Shown here: piece after piece, positions 45,407-55,865 of the stretch
Layout of the letters: each line of letters starts with the position of its first letter
How positions within the stretch are numbered: the stretch's first letter is position 1
Assembly: GCF_900115905.1 (NCBI RefSeq)
Contig: NZ_FOYD01000005.1
Coordinates: forward strand, 183,021 to 247,020
Source of the DNA: Halopseudomonas formosensis
GTDB taxonomy: Bacteria; Pseudomonadota; Gammaproteobacteria; Pseudomonadales; Pseudomonadaceae
DNA length: 64,000 nucleotides
Direction: 5' to 3'
Translations under genes and position numbers: made by a program
The notes under the pieces: model-generated
Seen by the model: the letters and a program-made list of their open reading frames with translations, nothing else
What the model was told of the DNA's origin: nothing
Database searches by the model: none

Positions 45407-47479
45407 ATGCCCCGGCTGTACCATACCCTGTCCACCGCCAGCCTCAGTCTGCTGAGCGGTCTTCTCCATGCGGCCGGGCCCCTGAGCCTGCCCGCCCAGA
45501 CCATACTCGGCGGCGGTAACGACGGCCGGGACCTGCGTTTGCCGCTGGCCCGGCATACCATCGACAGCGAGCGCATCCACGCCGCCAATGCCGGGGCCAA
45601 CCTGTCGGAACCGCTGCAGCGGGTGCCCGGACTGGTTGCCCTGAATCGTCAGAATTACGCCCAGGACCTGCAGATCTCCTCCCGCGGCTTCGGCGCCCGC
45701 TCCCAGTTTGGGGTGCGCGGCGTGCGCCTGGTGCAGGACGGCATCCCGCTGACCATGCCTGACGGTCAGGGCCAGCCTGCGCTGTTCGATCTGGACGGCC
45801 CGCAGCGCATCGAGGTACTGCGCGGCCCGCTCACCACCCTGTACGGCAATGCCTCGGGCGGCATCATCCAGGGCTACACCGGCGAGGCGCCCTTTCACCC
45901 CACCCTGGATACCCGCACCCTGATCGGCAGCGACGGCCTGTGGCGCTCCCGCCTGCGCTATGGCGGGCAGCATGGCGATCTGAACATCAGCGCCAATGTG
46001 TCGCGGCTGGAGACCGACGGTTATCGCGATCACAGCGAGACCCGCCGTGACATAGCCAACCTGCGCCTGGGCTGGGATCTGGACGATGCCTCCAGCCTGA
46101 CCCTGCTGATCAACAGCCTGCACCAGCCCGGCACCCAGGACCCCCTCGGACTGACCCGGGACCAGCTGCGTCAGGACCGGCGCCAGGCACCGCCGCAGAC
46201 AGAGACCTTCGACACCCGCAAATCCGTCACCCATAACCAGGCGGGTATCAACTACCAGCGGCGCCTGGGCAATGACGACCTGCTCACGCTGATGGTCTAC
46301 GGCGGCGAGCGGGACATGCAGCAGTTCCTCGGCTTCTCCGGCGGCAACCCCGGCGCCGGCGGCGGCGTGATCGAGCTGGACCGGCGTTTCGGTGGAGGTG
46401 AACTGGGCTGGACCCGGGATACCCGGCTGTTCGACCTGCCAGTGAGCCTGGCCGCGGGACTGGCCTATAACTATCAGGGCGAGGAGCGCAAGGGCTTCGT
46501 CAACGCCAACGGCAGCAAGGGCCGCCTGATGCGCGACGAGTTCAACGCCGTGGACAGCCAGGAAGCCTATCTGATCAGCACCTGGCAACTGGCGCCGCGC
46601 TGGGAGCTGGTTGCCGGGCTGCGCCACACCCGGGTCGAGTTCGACTCCGACGATGACTTTCTGGCCGACGGTCAGGATGACAGCGGCCACACCCGCAGTC
46701 AGAGGGCCAACCCGGCGATCGGCCTGAACTGGAACTGGACCCCGCAGCTGAGCCTGTACGCGGCACTGGGTCAGGGGTTCGAGACGCCGACCTTTCAGGA
46801 GCTGGCCTATCGGGAAGACGGTGCCGGCATGAACCCGGCCCTCAAGCCCAGCGTCTCGCGGGATGGCGAACTGGGTCTGAAATGGCGCGACGACCAGACC
46901 CGGCTGGACCTCGCCCTGTTCCACAGCCGGGTCCGGGATGAAATCGTCACCGGTCCCAACCAGGTATTCACCGGCCGCTCCACCTACACCAACGCCGGAC
47001 GTTCGACCCGCCGGGGCATCGAGTTCAGCATCGAGCAGGACTTCGCCCATGGCGTCAGCGGGTATCTGGCCTATACCTGGCTCGACGCCAGTTATGACAG
47101 CTACGAAAATGCCGACGGCACCCGCTACGATGGCAACCGCTTACCCGGCGTTCCCCGCCACAGCGCCTACGCCGAGCTGCTCTGGCAGCCGGCCGGGACG
47201 GGCTTTCATACCGCCATCGAAGCCCAGGGCATGAGCCGGCGTTACGCCACTGATGACAACCTGCACAGCGCCTCGGGCTACGGCGTCGTGCACTGGCGCG
47301 CCGGCTATCGGCACCAGCTGGGCAATCTCACCCTGGAGCCCTTCGCCCGACTGGAGAACCTGACCGACCGGGAGTACGTCGGCTCGCTGATCGTCAACGG
47401 CGCCGGCGCCCGCTACTACGAGCCGGCACCCGGGCGCAGCTGGCTGGCGGGGCTGGGTGTGCAGTATCAGTGGCGCTGA
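45407..47479 (+). CDS. TonB-dependent outer-membrane receptor
   Basis: 690 residues. A signal peptide of about 22 residues (cleaved near LHA), the plug domain at about 45-160 (QRVPGLVALNRQNYAQDLQI, then RIEVLRGPLTTLYGNASGG), and a 22-strand barrel ending in Arg after VQYQW. It resembles ferric-siderophore receptors of the FecA/PA-type without the N-terminal signalling domain. No sigma/anti-sigma pair and no clear Fur box were seen in the 86-bp upstream gap. The substrate is unknown. Confidence 0.88.
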   Translation: MPRLYHTLSTASLSLLSGLLHAAGPLSLPAQTILGGGNDGRDLRLPLARHTIDSERIHAANAGANLSEPLQRVPGLVALNRQNYAQDLQISSRGFGARSQFGVRGVRLVQDGIPLTMPDGQGQPALFDLDGPQRIEVLRGPLTTLYGNASGGIIQGYTGEAPFHPTLDTRTLIGSDGLWRSRLRYGGQHGDLNISANVSRLETDGYRDHSETRRDIANLRLGWDLDDASSLTLLINSLHQPGTQDPLGLTRDQLRQDRRQAPPQTETFDTRKSVTHNQAGINYQRRLGNDDLLTLMVYGGERDMQQFLGFSGGNPGAGGGVIELDRRFGGGELGWTRDTRLFDLPVSLAAGLAYNYQGEERKGFVNANGSKGRLMRDEFNAVDSQEAYLISTWQLAPRWELVAGLRHTRVEFDSDDDFLADGQDDSGHTRSQRANPAIGLNWNWTPQLSLYAALGQGFETPTFQELAYREDGAGMNPALKPSVSRDGELGLKWRDDQTRLDLALFHSRVRDEIVTGPNQVFTGRSTYTNAGRSTRRGIEFSIEQDFAHGVSGYLAYTWLDASYDSYENADGTRYDGNRLPGVPRHSAYAELLWQPAGTGFHTAIEAQGMSRRYATDDNLHSASGYGVVHWRAGYRHQLGNLTLEPFARLENLTDREYVGSLIVNGAGARYYEPAPGRSWLAGLGVQYQWR

Positions 47480-47489
47480 AGCACCAGGC

Positions 47490-47507
47490 GTAGCGCAGGC
47501 GCGCTAC
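47490..47507. terminator. Hairpin between convergent TonB receptor and MFS genes
   Basis: GTAGCGC (47490-47496) and GCGCTAC (47501-47507) form a 7-bp stem with a 4-nt loop. The right part overlaps the first bases of the MFS stop region. No U-tract. Confidence 0.35.
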
Positions 47508-48658
47508 ACCCCCTGATCGCGCACCACCACCGCCTCGAAGGCGCCCCGGCGCAGCGCCAGCAGCAGGAACACGGCAGCCATGCCCGCCATCAGCAGGGGC
47601 AGTGCGTGGCTGCTCAGCCAGCGACTGGCCGCCCCGGTGGTGAAGGGTCCGAACAGGCAGCCGGCGCCCCACAGCAGGGCGATGTGGGCATTGGCACGTA
47701 CCAGCGCATCATCCCGGAAGCGCTGACCGACCAGGATCAGTGACAGGGTATAGAGCCCCCCGGCCCCGGCGCCGAACAGCACCAGTGCCGGCCAGATGAA
47801 GGGCGTCTGCAGCAACGGCGGAATGGCCAGACTGCTGAGCAGCAGCACCACACCGCAGCTGCGGTACAGGGTGGTGCGGGGTATTCGGTCGGCCAGCCAG
47901 CCGATCGGCAGCTGCAGCACAGCATCGCCCACCACCACGGTGCTGACCATCAGCAGGGCCAGACGCTGATCGAAGCCCTCGCGGATCAGGTAGACCGGCA
48001 GCAGGGTCAGCGCCATGGCCTCGAAACAGGCAAACAGAATCACCGCCCAGGCCACCGCCGGCATCCGCCGGATGAAACCCGTCACCCCGCGGCCGGAGGC
48101 GCTGGCGCCATCCACCTGCGGCGCGCCCCGGGCAGGCCAGATGATCAGGGTACCGAGCAGCAGCAGGCCGATGGAGACCCAGAAACCCGCATCGGTGGTG
48201 GTACCCAGCGCGCCGAGCAGCAGCGGGCCGCACAGCTGGCTCAGGGCGAAGGAGCTGCCATACACCGCCACCAGCCGCCCGCGCAGGCGGTCGACCACCA
48301 GCTGATTGATCCAGCTTTCGCCGAGAATGAAGATGATGGTCAGACTGCCGCCCAGCAGCAATCGCAGAATCAGCCAGACCCAGTAGTTGGGCAGCACCGT
48401 CAGCAGGCCGATGGAAAAGGCCGCCATCACCAGCATCATCCGCATGCAGCGCTCGGAGCCCAGTCGTCCGGCCAGGCGCCCGGCCAGCCGCGCCCCGAGC
48501 AGGATGCCAATGGCCGGCATCGCGGCCATCACCCCGATGGCGAAGGCATCGTAACCCCAGTGGTCCAGACGCAGGGACACCAGCGGCAAGGTCACGCCCA
48601 TCGCCAGGCCGACCACCACCACCGCCAGGGTCACAATCCAGTAGGTACTCCAACGCAT
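47504..48658 (-). CDS. MFS transporter (YcaD-like)
   Basis: 384 residues from ATG 48658; the frame extending to 48790 lacks an SD. Twelve hydrophobic segments are expected, starting at STYWIVTLAVVVVGLAMGV. The loop 2-3 motif reads GARLAGRLAGRLGSERCMRM. Homologues are YcaD-type drug/metabolite exporters with unknown substrate. It is divergent from the omega-amino acid aminotransferase. Confidence 0.82.
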   Translation of the reverse strand: MRWSTYWIVTLAVVVVGLAMGVTLPLVSLRLDHWGYDAFAIGVMAAMPAIGILLGARLAGRLAGRLGSERCMRMMLVMAAFSIGLLTVLPNYWVWLILRLLLGGSLTIIFILGESWINQLVVDRLRGRLVAVYGSSFALSQLCGPLLLGALGTTTDAGFWVSIGLLLLGTLIIWPARGAPQVDGASASGRGVTGFIRRMPAVAWAVILFACFEAMALTLLPVYLIREGFDQRLALLMVSTVVVGDAVLQLPIGWLADRIPRTTLYRSCGVVLLLSSLAIPPLLQTPFIWPALVLFGAGAGGLYTLSLILVGQRFRDDALVRANAHIALLWGAGCLFGPFTTGAASRWLSSHALPLLMAGMAAVFLLLALRRGAFEAVVVRDQGV

Positions 48659-48847
48659 CGATCGTCTTCCGTTCACCGAGGGCGGAAAAACATACGCCGG
48701 CCCGGAAAAACATTCAATATATTTTACAGCTGCAAACCCTGGCACCGGCGCCCCACCGGCCGCCAGGATGCGAGTCTGCTCATGCTGCACCTACCGGACT
48801 GCGGATACGCCGACGGGAGGCATGTACCCCGCTTTCCTGTTTGTTTT

Positions 48848-48877
48848 ATTTGACATAGACTGCCAGTCAAACATAAC
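48848..48877 (+). promoter_or_regulatory. bauA promoter with overlapping inverted repeat
   Basis: A perfect -35 TTGACA (48849-48854) and CATAAC -10 (48871-48876) are spaced by 16 nt. The inverted repeat TTTGAC-N11-GTCAAA (48848-48870) covers the -35 and spacer, so a repressor or LysR-type regulator probably acts here. The gene starts at 48905. Confidence 0.55.
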
Positions 48878-48904
48878 AAACACAGACCGCAGGACGGTGT
48901 CATC

Positions 48905-50242
<1,338 letters not shown>

Positions 50243-50256
50243 TCACTGGCACTGCC

Positions 50257-50289
50257 TGCTGTCACCGATAAAAAATCACGGTGACAGCA
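50257..50289 (+). terminator. Perfect hairpin after bauA
   Basis: TGCTGTCACCG (50257-50267), an 11-nt A-rich loop and CGGTGACAGCA (50279-50289) form an 11-bp perfect stem 14 bp after the bauA stop. No T-run follows, but its position suggests a transcript end. Confidence 0.55.
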
Positions 50290-50297
50290 TGGTCTAC

Positions 50298-50317
50298 ATG
50301 TGACCGGTCGGTTACAT
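50298..50317. promoter_or_regulatory. Near-perfect palindrome upstream of fabY
   Basis: ATGTGACCG-GT-CGGTTACAT has a single mismatched pair in 9-bp arms. It ends 110 bp before the fabY start and lies 8 bp after the bauA hairpin. It does not fit the spacing of a Crp/Vfr site. It is a candidate operator for fabY; the regulator is unknown. Confidence 0.5.
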
Positions 50318-50427
50318 TCCTCGTCAGCTAAGCTAATTTGGATAACGTCCGGCGGGCCCGAGGGCCCGCTCTGGTCATGGCGGGCCATGGAGCACCGCCA
50401 TGCGGACCCAGCGAGGAGTCTTGCGAG

Positions 50428-52332
50428 ATGTCGCGTTTGCCGGTCATCGTCGGTTTCGGCGGCTACAATGCCGCCGGCCGCAGTTCGTTCCACCATGCCT
50501 TCCGCCGCACGGTGATCGAATCCCTTTCCCCAGAGGAGCGTCAGCAGACCCTGACCAGTCTGGCTGTGCTGATGAAGCTGGTACGGGTCGAGAACGGACG
50601 CTATGTGGATGACGCCGGTGTCAGCCTGACCCCGGCCGACATCGAGCAGCGTTTCGGCCAGCAGATCCTCGACAGCACCCTGGTGCGGCGTATCGAAAAG
50701 CGCCACCTGGACGTGGATGCCGCCCACTGGCACAAGGTGCTTCCGGTCGATCCGGGCGCAGCGCCGATGACCTTCACCACCCTGGCCAGGCAGCTGCCCG
50801 AACCCCTGCCCGAGGGCTGGAGCGTCGAGCCGCTGGAGGGCAACGAGGTGCGGGTGAGCATCGCCGCCCACTGTGAAATCAAGGTCGACAGCTACCGCGA
50901 ACTGGCGGTCAAGTCCGCCGGCCAGCTGCCCAGCGGCTTCGAGCCGGGCGAGCACTACAACTCGCGTTTTCACCCCCGGGGCCTGCAACTGACGATCGTC
51001 GCCGCCGCCGACGCCCTGCATTCCAGCGGCCTGTCCTGGCAGCAGATCATGGAGCGGGTGCAGCCCGACGAGGTGGCGGTGTTCTCCAGCAGCATCATGA
51101 GCCAGCTGGACGAATTCAGCTTCGGCGGCATGATGCAGTCCCGGCTCAAGGGCCACAGGGTCAGCGCCAAGCAGCTGGCGCTGGGTCTGAACAGCATGCC
51201 GGCCGACTTCATCAACGCCTATGTACTGGGCAGCGTCGGCACCACGGGCGCGGTCACCGGCGCCTGCGCCAGCTTCCTGTACAACCTGCAGAAGGGTATC
51301 GAAATGATCGGCAGCGGCCGCGCCAGGGTAGCCCTGGTCGGCAGCAGTGAAGCGCCCATCACCCAGGAATGCATCGAGGGCTACGGCGCCATGAGCGCCC
51401 TGGCCACCGAGGAGGGTCTGCGCCTGATCGAAGGTCGGGATGAGGTGGACTTCCGCCGGGCCAGCCGCCCCTTCAGTCAGAACTGCGGCTTCACCCTGGC
51501 CGAGTCGGGCCAGTTCGTGCTGCTGATGGACGATGAACTGGCGCTGGAACTGGGTGCCGACATCCATGGCGCCGTGCCGGACGTCTTCGTCTCCGCCGAC
51601 GGCTTCAAGAAATCCATCTCCGCCCCCGGTCCGGGCAACTACCTGACCATGGCCCGTGCGGTACACAGCGCCATGCAGATCCTCGGACCCGATGCGGTAC
51701 GCCGGGGCAGCTTCGTGCATGCCCACGGCTCCAGTACCCCGGCCAACCGGGTGACCGAGTCGCAGCTGCTGGATGAGGTAGCCGACGCCTTCGGCATCGA
51801 GGATCTGCCGGTGGTCGCGGTCAAGGCCTTCGTCGGTCACTCGCTGGCCAGCGCCAGCGCCGACCAGCTGATCTCGGCCCTGGGCAGCTTCCGCTACCAG
51901 CTGCTGCCGGGAATCAAGACCATCGACCGCATTGCCGATGACGTCTACCAGCAGCACCTGCGCTTCAGCACCACCGACGTTTCCCGCGCGGACAACCCGG
52001 TGCAGGTGTGCTTCATCAACTCCAAGGGCTTCGGCGGCAACAACGCCAGCGCCGTGGTACTGGGACCGCAGCCGGTGGAGCGCATGCTGCGCCGCCGCTA
52101 CGGGGAAGAACGTTTCGCCGATTATCAGCGGCGCCGCGAGCATACCCGCGAGGTGGCCGCCGCCTACGAGCAGCGGGCGATGTTTGGAGAGCTGGACGTG
52201 ATCTACAACTTCGGCAACGACATGATCGACGACAGTCAGATCCGCATCACCCCGGAGCAGATCAGCATTCCCGGCTTCACCCAGCCGCTGGTGTTCCGCA
52301 AGGACGAGCGCTTCGGCGACATGCTCGACTGA
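50428..52332 (+). CDS. fabY: Beta-ketoacyl-ACP synthase FabY (initiating condensing enzyme)
   Basis: 634 residues from ATG 50428, the same length as P. aeruginosa FabY as I recall it. The opening MSRLPVIVGFGGYNAAGRSS matches that family. Thiolase-fold active site: Cys280 in VTGACASFLYN, His433 in HAHGSSTPANR, Lys466 and His471 in VKAFVGHSLAS. FabY condenses acetyl-CoA with malonyl-ACP to start fatty acid synthesis in pseudomonads that do not depend on FabH. A palindrome lies upstream; the gene seems to be its own unit. Confidence 0.93.
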   Translation: MSRLPVIVGFGGYNAAGRSSFHHAFRRTVIESLSPEERQQTLTSLAVLMKLVRVENGRYVDDAGVSLTPADIEQRFGQQILDSTLVRRIEKRHLDVDAAHWHKVLPVDPGAAPMTFTTLARQLPEPLPEGWSVEPLEGNEVRVSIAAHCEIKVDSYRELAVKSAGQLPSGFEPGEHYNSRFHPRGLQLTIVAAADALHSSGLSWQQIMERVQPDEVAVFSSSIMSQLDEFSFGGMMQSRLKGHRVSAKQLALGLNSMPADFINAYVLGSVGTTGAVTGACASFLYNLQKGIEMIGSGRARVALVGSSEAPITQECIEGYGAMSALATEEGLRLIEGRDEVDFRRASRPFSQNCGFTLAESGQFVLLMDDELALELGADIHGAVPDVFVSADGFKKSISAPGPGNYLTMARAVHSAMQILGPDAVRRGSFVHAHGSSTPANRVTESQLLDEVADAFGIEDLPVVAVKAFVGHSLASASADQLISALGSFRYQLLPGIKTIDRIADDVYQQHLRFSTTDVSRADNPVQVCFINSKGFGGNNASAVVLGPQPVERMLRRRYGEERFADYQRRREHTREVAAAYEQRAMFGELDVIYNFGNDMIDDSQIRITPEQISIPGFTQPLVFRKDERFGDMLD

Positions 52333-52386
52333 TGATCACCCGGGGGCTGGGCGGCGCGCTCTGCCCGCCCGGCCCCGGTACCGGGA

Positions 52387-53052
52387 TCAGCCCCTGGCCT
52401 TGTCTCCCATCGCGGCGATGAAGGCTGCCATTTCCGCCTTCTTGTCCGCTTCGATACGCTGTACATGGGGATTCTGCGCCAGCAGGTCCAGCAGCGCCTT
52501 GGCCTCCGGCCAGTCACCCAGCAGATCCACGCCGAACAGCTTCTTGCCGACCGCCCGGGCCAGGTCGATGCTGTAGAGGAACATCAGATCGGCAATGGTC
52601 ATCTCGCTGCCGGCCACATAGGGCGCGAAGCTGCCGTGACGGCGCAGGGCGGCGACGCCGGCCAGCAGTTCCTCCCGGGCCTTTTCCCGGATGGCGGGGT
52701 CGACCTTGCCACCGAAGAACACCTCGGGGTAGCAGGTGCGTGCCGGCAGCTCGATGTACAGCTCGATTTCCTTGGTCAGCGCCCGGACCCGCGCCCGCTC
52801 GTAGGGATCGCTCGGCAGCAGCGGCTTGCCACCCTGGGTTTCCTCGATGTATTCCAGAATGACGTTGGTTTCGTTGATGAAACCCTGCTCGGTTTCCAGG
52901 CAGGGCACCTTGCCCCGGGGGCTGATGGCCAGGAACTCGGGGCTCTGGTTGCCGCGCACCGTATTGATCTCGAAGGGGATGCCCTTTTCCAGCAGCGCCA
53001 GCTTGACCATGTTGAAGTAGTTGCTCACCGCAAAGCCGTGAAGTCGCAGCAT
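52387..53052 (-). CDS. Glutathione S-transferase family protein
   Basis: 221 residues from ATG 53052 (AAGGA SD); ATG 53082 would add ten residues. The thioredoxin-like N-terminal domain (1-78) has the cis-Pro in GKVPCLE and the glutathione-contact ETNVILEYIEET. The alpha-helical C-terminal domain includes MTIADLMFLYSIDLARAVG. The substrate is unknown; possibly detoxification or glutathione-dependent reduction. It is divergent from the small gene at 53231. Confidence 0.88.
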   Translation of the reverse strand: MLRLHGFAVSNYFNMVKLALLEKGIPFEINTVRGNQSPEFLAISPRGKVPCLETEQGFINETNVILEYIEETQGGKPLLPSDPYERARVRALTKEIELYIELPARTCYPEVFFGGKVDPAIREKAREELLAGVAALRRHGSFAPYVAGSEMTIADLMFLYSIDLARAVGKKLFGVDLLGDWPEAKALLDLLAQNPHVQRIEADKKAEMAAFIAAMGDKARG

Positions 53053-53230
53053 GGGATGGATTCCTTGTTCTGTCGTTGTCATGGGCCTGCCAGTGTCACC
53101 CGGCGGGACGCCCCATTTCCAGTCCATCACACTGATGAATATGCCACCGTGCGACAAGCTGTCATTTGCCCCTTCGCTGTGGTTTGCGGCTAGACTGCCA
53201 GCAGGACTTCCACCACAGCGAGGCGCCTCC

Positions 53231-53470
53231 ATGACCCTGACTGCCGATGATGTTGACGATATCAACCTGCTGGCCCAGTTCAATCTGGCCAATACCCACG
53301 AGGGCCTGAAGATCCACCAGAGCAGCGCTGCGCCCGAGGTGCTGGCCGCCGCCGAGCGCCTGTTCCAGCGCGGCCTGATCACCATGGAGGATGGTGGCTA
53401 CCTGACCAGCCTGGGGCTGGAGGCCGCCGGGCACGCCCAGTCGCTGCTGACCATACTGCGCACCACCTGA
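53231..53470 (+). CDS. Small conserved protein, TIGR02647 family
   Basis: 79 residues from ATG 53231. The sequence pattern ADDVDDINLLAQFNLANTHE, then LFQRGLITMEDGGYLTSLG and AAGHAQSLLTIL, matches the TIGR02647 family of small Pseudomonas-type proteins. It is predicted helical and cytoplasmic; the winged-helix-like GLIT...GYLT segment hints at nucleic-acid binding, but this is inference. The function is unknown. Confidence 0.8.
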   Translation: MTLTADDVDDINLLAQFNLANTHEGLKIHQSSAAPEVLAAAERLFQRGLITMEDGGYLTSLGLEAAGHAQSLLTILRTT

Positions 53471-53583
53471 ATCCGCTCCGGGGCGCCAGGGCACAGACCC
53501 GCGCCCCACCGCTTCCCGGGTGGCCTGCGACACCAGGCCGCCATCCCCTGTCCGCGGCAGATGCGCCGGGCAGTCAGGCTCGG

Positions 53584-53589
53584 TATACT
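53584..53589 (+). promoter_or_regulatory. Candidate -10 of the lptM-lysA operon
   Basis: TATACT (5 of 6 consensus matches) lies 35 bp upstream of lptM. No convincing -35 is at the right distance. Upstream (53475-53505) is a GGGGCGC/GCGCCCC hairpin that may end the TIGR02647 transcript. Confidence 0.3.
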
Positions 53590-53624
53590 GCCTGCATCTT
53601 CCGCTCATCTTCCGGAGTTCCATC

Positions 53625-53771
53625 ATGAAACGATCCCTCGGAGCGTTCCTTGTGCTGCTGTTGCTGGCTGGCTGTGGTCAGAAAGGCCCCCTCTACCTGC
53701 CCGAAGAAACAGACGGCCAGCCGGTTGATCCCGCGCGCGAAGCCCTGATTCAGCAACCCACGGAAAACTGA
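53625..53771 (+). CDS. lptM: LptM (YifL) small lipoprotein
   Basis: 48 residues from ATG 53625. The lipobox LLAGC places Cys17, and GQKGPLYLPEE after it is the hallmark of LptM/YifL (LppL in older Pseudomonas annotation). In E. coli LptM helps the LPS translocon LptDE form native disulfides. It is immediately upstream of lysA (8 bp) and heads the conserved lptM-lysA-dapF-DUF484-xerC-yigB unit. Confidence 0.93.
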   Translation: MKRSLGAFLVLLLLAGCGQKGPLYLPEETDGQPVDPAREALIQQPTEN

Positions 53772-53779
53772 AAGCCTGC

Positions 53780-55033
53780 ATGAGTGAATTCCAATACCGC
53801 AACGGCGAGCTGCACGCCGAAAACGTTGCCCTGTCCAGCATCGCCGCGCAATACGGCACTCCCTGCTACGTCTACTCCCGCCGCGCCATAGAGCAGGCCT
53901 ACCTGGCCTGGGACCAGGCGCTGGACGGCGTACCCCATCTGGTGTGCTTTGCGGTCAAGGCCAACTCCAACCTGGGTGTGCTGAACGTACTCGCCCGCCT
54001 GGGCGCCGGCTTCGATATCGTCTCCGGGGGCGAGCTGGAACGGGTACTGGCGGCCGGTGGCCGGGCCGATCGGGTGGTGTTCTCCGGCCTGGGCAAGACC
54101 GAGGAGGAGATGCGCCGGGCGCTGCAGGTGGGCATCAAGTGCTTCAACGTGGAATCCGCTGCCGAGCTCAAGCGGCTGCAGAAGGTGGCTGCCGAGCTGG
54201 GCGTGAAGGCGCCGGTGTCCCTGCGCGTCAACCCCGACGTGGACGCCATGACCCACCCCTACATCTCCACCGGGCTCAAGGAAAACAAGTTCGGCATCGA
54301 CATCGCCCAGGCCGTTGCCATCTATCGCCGCGCTGCCAGCCTGCCCAACCTGGACATCCAGGGCGTGGACTGCCACATCGGCTCGCAGCTGACCGATGAC
54401 ACCCCGCTGCTCGACGCCCTGGACCGCATGCTGGCGCTGATCGATCAGCTGGCCGAGGAAGGCATTCAGGTACGCCATCTGGATCTGGGCGGCGGCCTGG
54501 GGGTGACCTATCAGAACGAGACACCGCCGACGCCCGGCGAATATCTGGGCCGTGTGCGCGAGAAGGTTGCCGGGCGCGATCTGACCCTGCTGTTCGAGCC
54601 GGGCCGATCGATCGTCGCCAATGCCGGCGTGCTGCTGACCCGGGTCAACCTGCTCAAGCCCACCGAACACAAGAATTTCGCCATCATCGACGCGGCCATG
54701 AACGACCTGATCCGCCCGGCGCTCTACAGCGCCTGGATGGGTATCGACGCAGTGCGTCCGCGGGACGATGTGCCCACCCTGAACTGGGATCTGGTCGGCC
54801 CGGTATGCGAGACCGGCGACTTCCTCGGCAAGGACCGGGAACTGGCCCTGGCCGAGGGCGATCTGCTGGCGGTACGCTCGGCCGGCGCCTACGGCTTCGT
54901 GATGAGTTCCAACTACAACTCCCGCCCCCGCGCCGCCGAAGTGATGGTCGAGGATTCCGTCACCCATCTGGTGCGCCGTCGGGAGACAGTCGCGGAACTG
55001 TTTGCCGGCGAGTCCCTGCTGCCCGAGGCCTGA
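53780..55033 (+). CDS. lysA: Diaminopimelate decarboxylase
   Basis: 417 residues. PLP-barrel domain with Schiff-base Lys60 in [12 protein letters not shown]. The HIGSQL and GGGLGVTY segments and [11 protein letters not shown] bind PLP phosphate, and the C-terminal [13 protein letters not shown] provides the active-site Cys from the partner subunit. It catalyses the last step of lysine synthesis. The stop at 55033 is 1 bp before the dapF start, so the genes are tightly coupled. Confidence 0.96.
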   Translation: MSEFQYRNGELHAENVALSSIAAQYGTPCYVYSRRAIEQAYLAWDQALDGVPHLVCFAVKANSNLGVLNVLARLGAGFDIVSGGELERVLAAGGRADRVVFSGLGKTEEEMRRALQVGIKCFNVESAAELKRLQKVAAELGVKAPVSLRVNPDVDAMTHPYISTGLKENKFGIDIAQAVAIYRRAASLPNLDIQGVDCHIGSQLTDDTPLLDALDRMLALIDQLAEEGIQVRHLDLGGGLGVTYQNETPPTPGEYLGRVREKVAGRDLTLLFEPGRSIVANAGVLLTRVNLLKPTEHKNFAIIDAAMNDLIRPALYSAWMGIDAVRPRDDVPTLNWDLVGPVCETGDFLGKDRELALAEGDLLAVRSAGAYGFVMSSNYNSRPRAAEVMVEDSVTHLVRRRETVAELFAGESLLPEA

Positions 55034-55034
55034 G

Positions 55035-55865
55035 ATGCTGCTGCGCTTCACCAAGATGCACGGGCTGGGCAACGACTTCATGGTCATCGACCTGGTGACC
55101 CAGCACGCCCAGCTGAGTCCGAAACTGATACGTCAGTGGAGTGACCGGCACTTCGGCGTGGGCTTCGACCAGTTGCTGGTGGTCGAGCCGCCGGGCGATC
55201 CGGATGTGGACTTCCGTTATCGCATCTTCAATGCCGATGGCAGCGAAGTGGAGCAGTGCGGCAACGGTGCCCGCTGCTTCGCCCGTTTCGTCCAGGACAA
55301 GCGCCTGACCGCCAAGTCGCGCATCGAGGTGGAGACCGCCGCCGGGCGCATCACCCTGCATGTGCGCCGGGATGGTCAGGTCACGGTGAACATGGGCGTG
55401 CCGCGGCTCAGACCGGCGGAGATCCCCTTCCAGGCCGAGGTTCAGGCCCTGACCTACTCGCTGGAAGTGGACGGCCGCACTCTGGAGGTGGCCGCCATCT
55501 CCATGGGCAACCCGCACTGCGTCACCCTGGTCGATGATGTGGACAGTTTCCCGGTGCCGGAGCTCGGCCCGCTGATCGAGAACCACCCGCGCTTCCCCCA
55601 GCGGGTCAACGCGGGCTTCCTGCAGGTGGTCGACGCCCACACCGCACGGCTGCGTGTGCATGAGCGCGGGGCCGGCGAGACCCTGGCCTGTGGTACCGGC
55701 GCCTGCGCCGCCGCAGTGGCCGGCATTCGTCAGGGCCTGCTGCGCTCTCCGGTCAACATCCGCCTGCCCGGTGGCACCCTGAAAATCGAATGGGCTGGGG
55801 AGGGTCAGCCGGTGATGATGACCGGCCCCGCCAGCCGGGTCTACGAAGGACAGATACGCGTATGA
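55035..55865 (+). CDS. dapF: Diaminopimelate epimerase
   Basis: 276 residues from ATG 55035; the frame from 55002 is inside lysA. The two catalytic Cys are Cys75 in [13 protein letters not shown] and Cys219 in [14 protein letters not shown]. It converts LL- to meso-diaminopimelate for lysine and peptidoglycan. The stop overlaps the DUF484 start in ATGA (55862-55865). Confidence 0.96.
   Translation: MLLRFTKMHGLGNDFMVIDLVTQHAQLSPKLIRQWSDRHFGVGFDQLLVVEPPGDPDVDFRYRIFNADGSEVEQCGNGARCFARFVQDKRLTAKSRIEVETAAGRITLHVRRDGQVTVNMGVPRLRPAEIPFQAEVQALTYSLEVDGRTLEVAAISMGNPHCVTLVDDVDSFPVPELGPLIENHPRFPQRVNAGFLQVVDAHTARLRVHERGAGETLACGTGACAAAVAGIRQGLLRSPVNIRLPGGTLKIEWAGEGQPVMMTGPASRVYEGQIRV

Noticed and set aside
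50298-50317. Crp/Vfr binding site at fabY
   Set aside because: The TGTGA half-site is present, but the partner half is TTACA at N8 instead of TCACA at N6.
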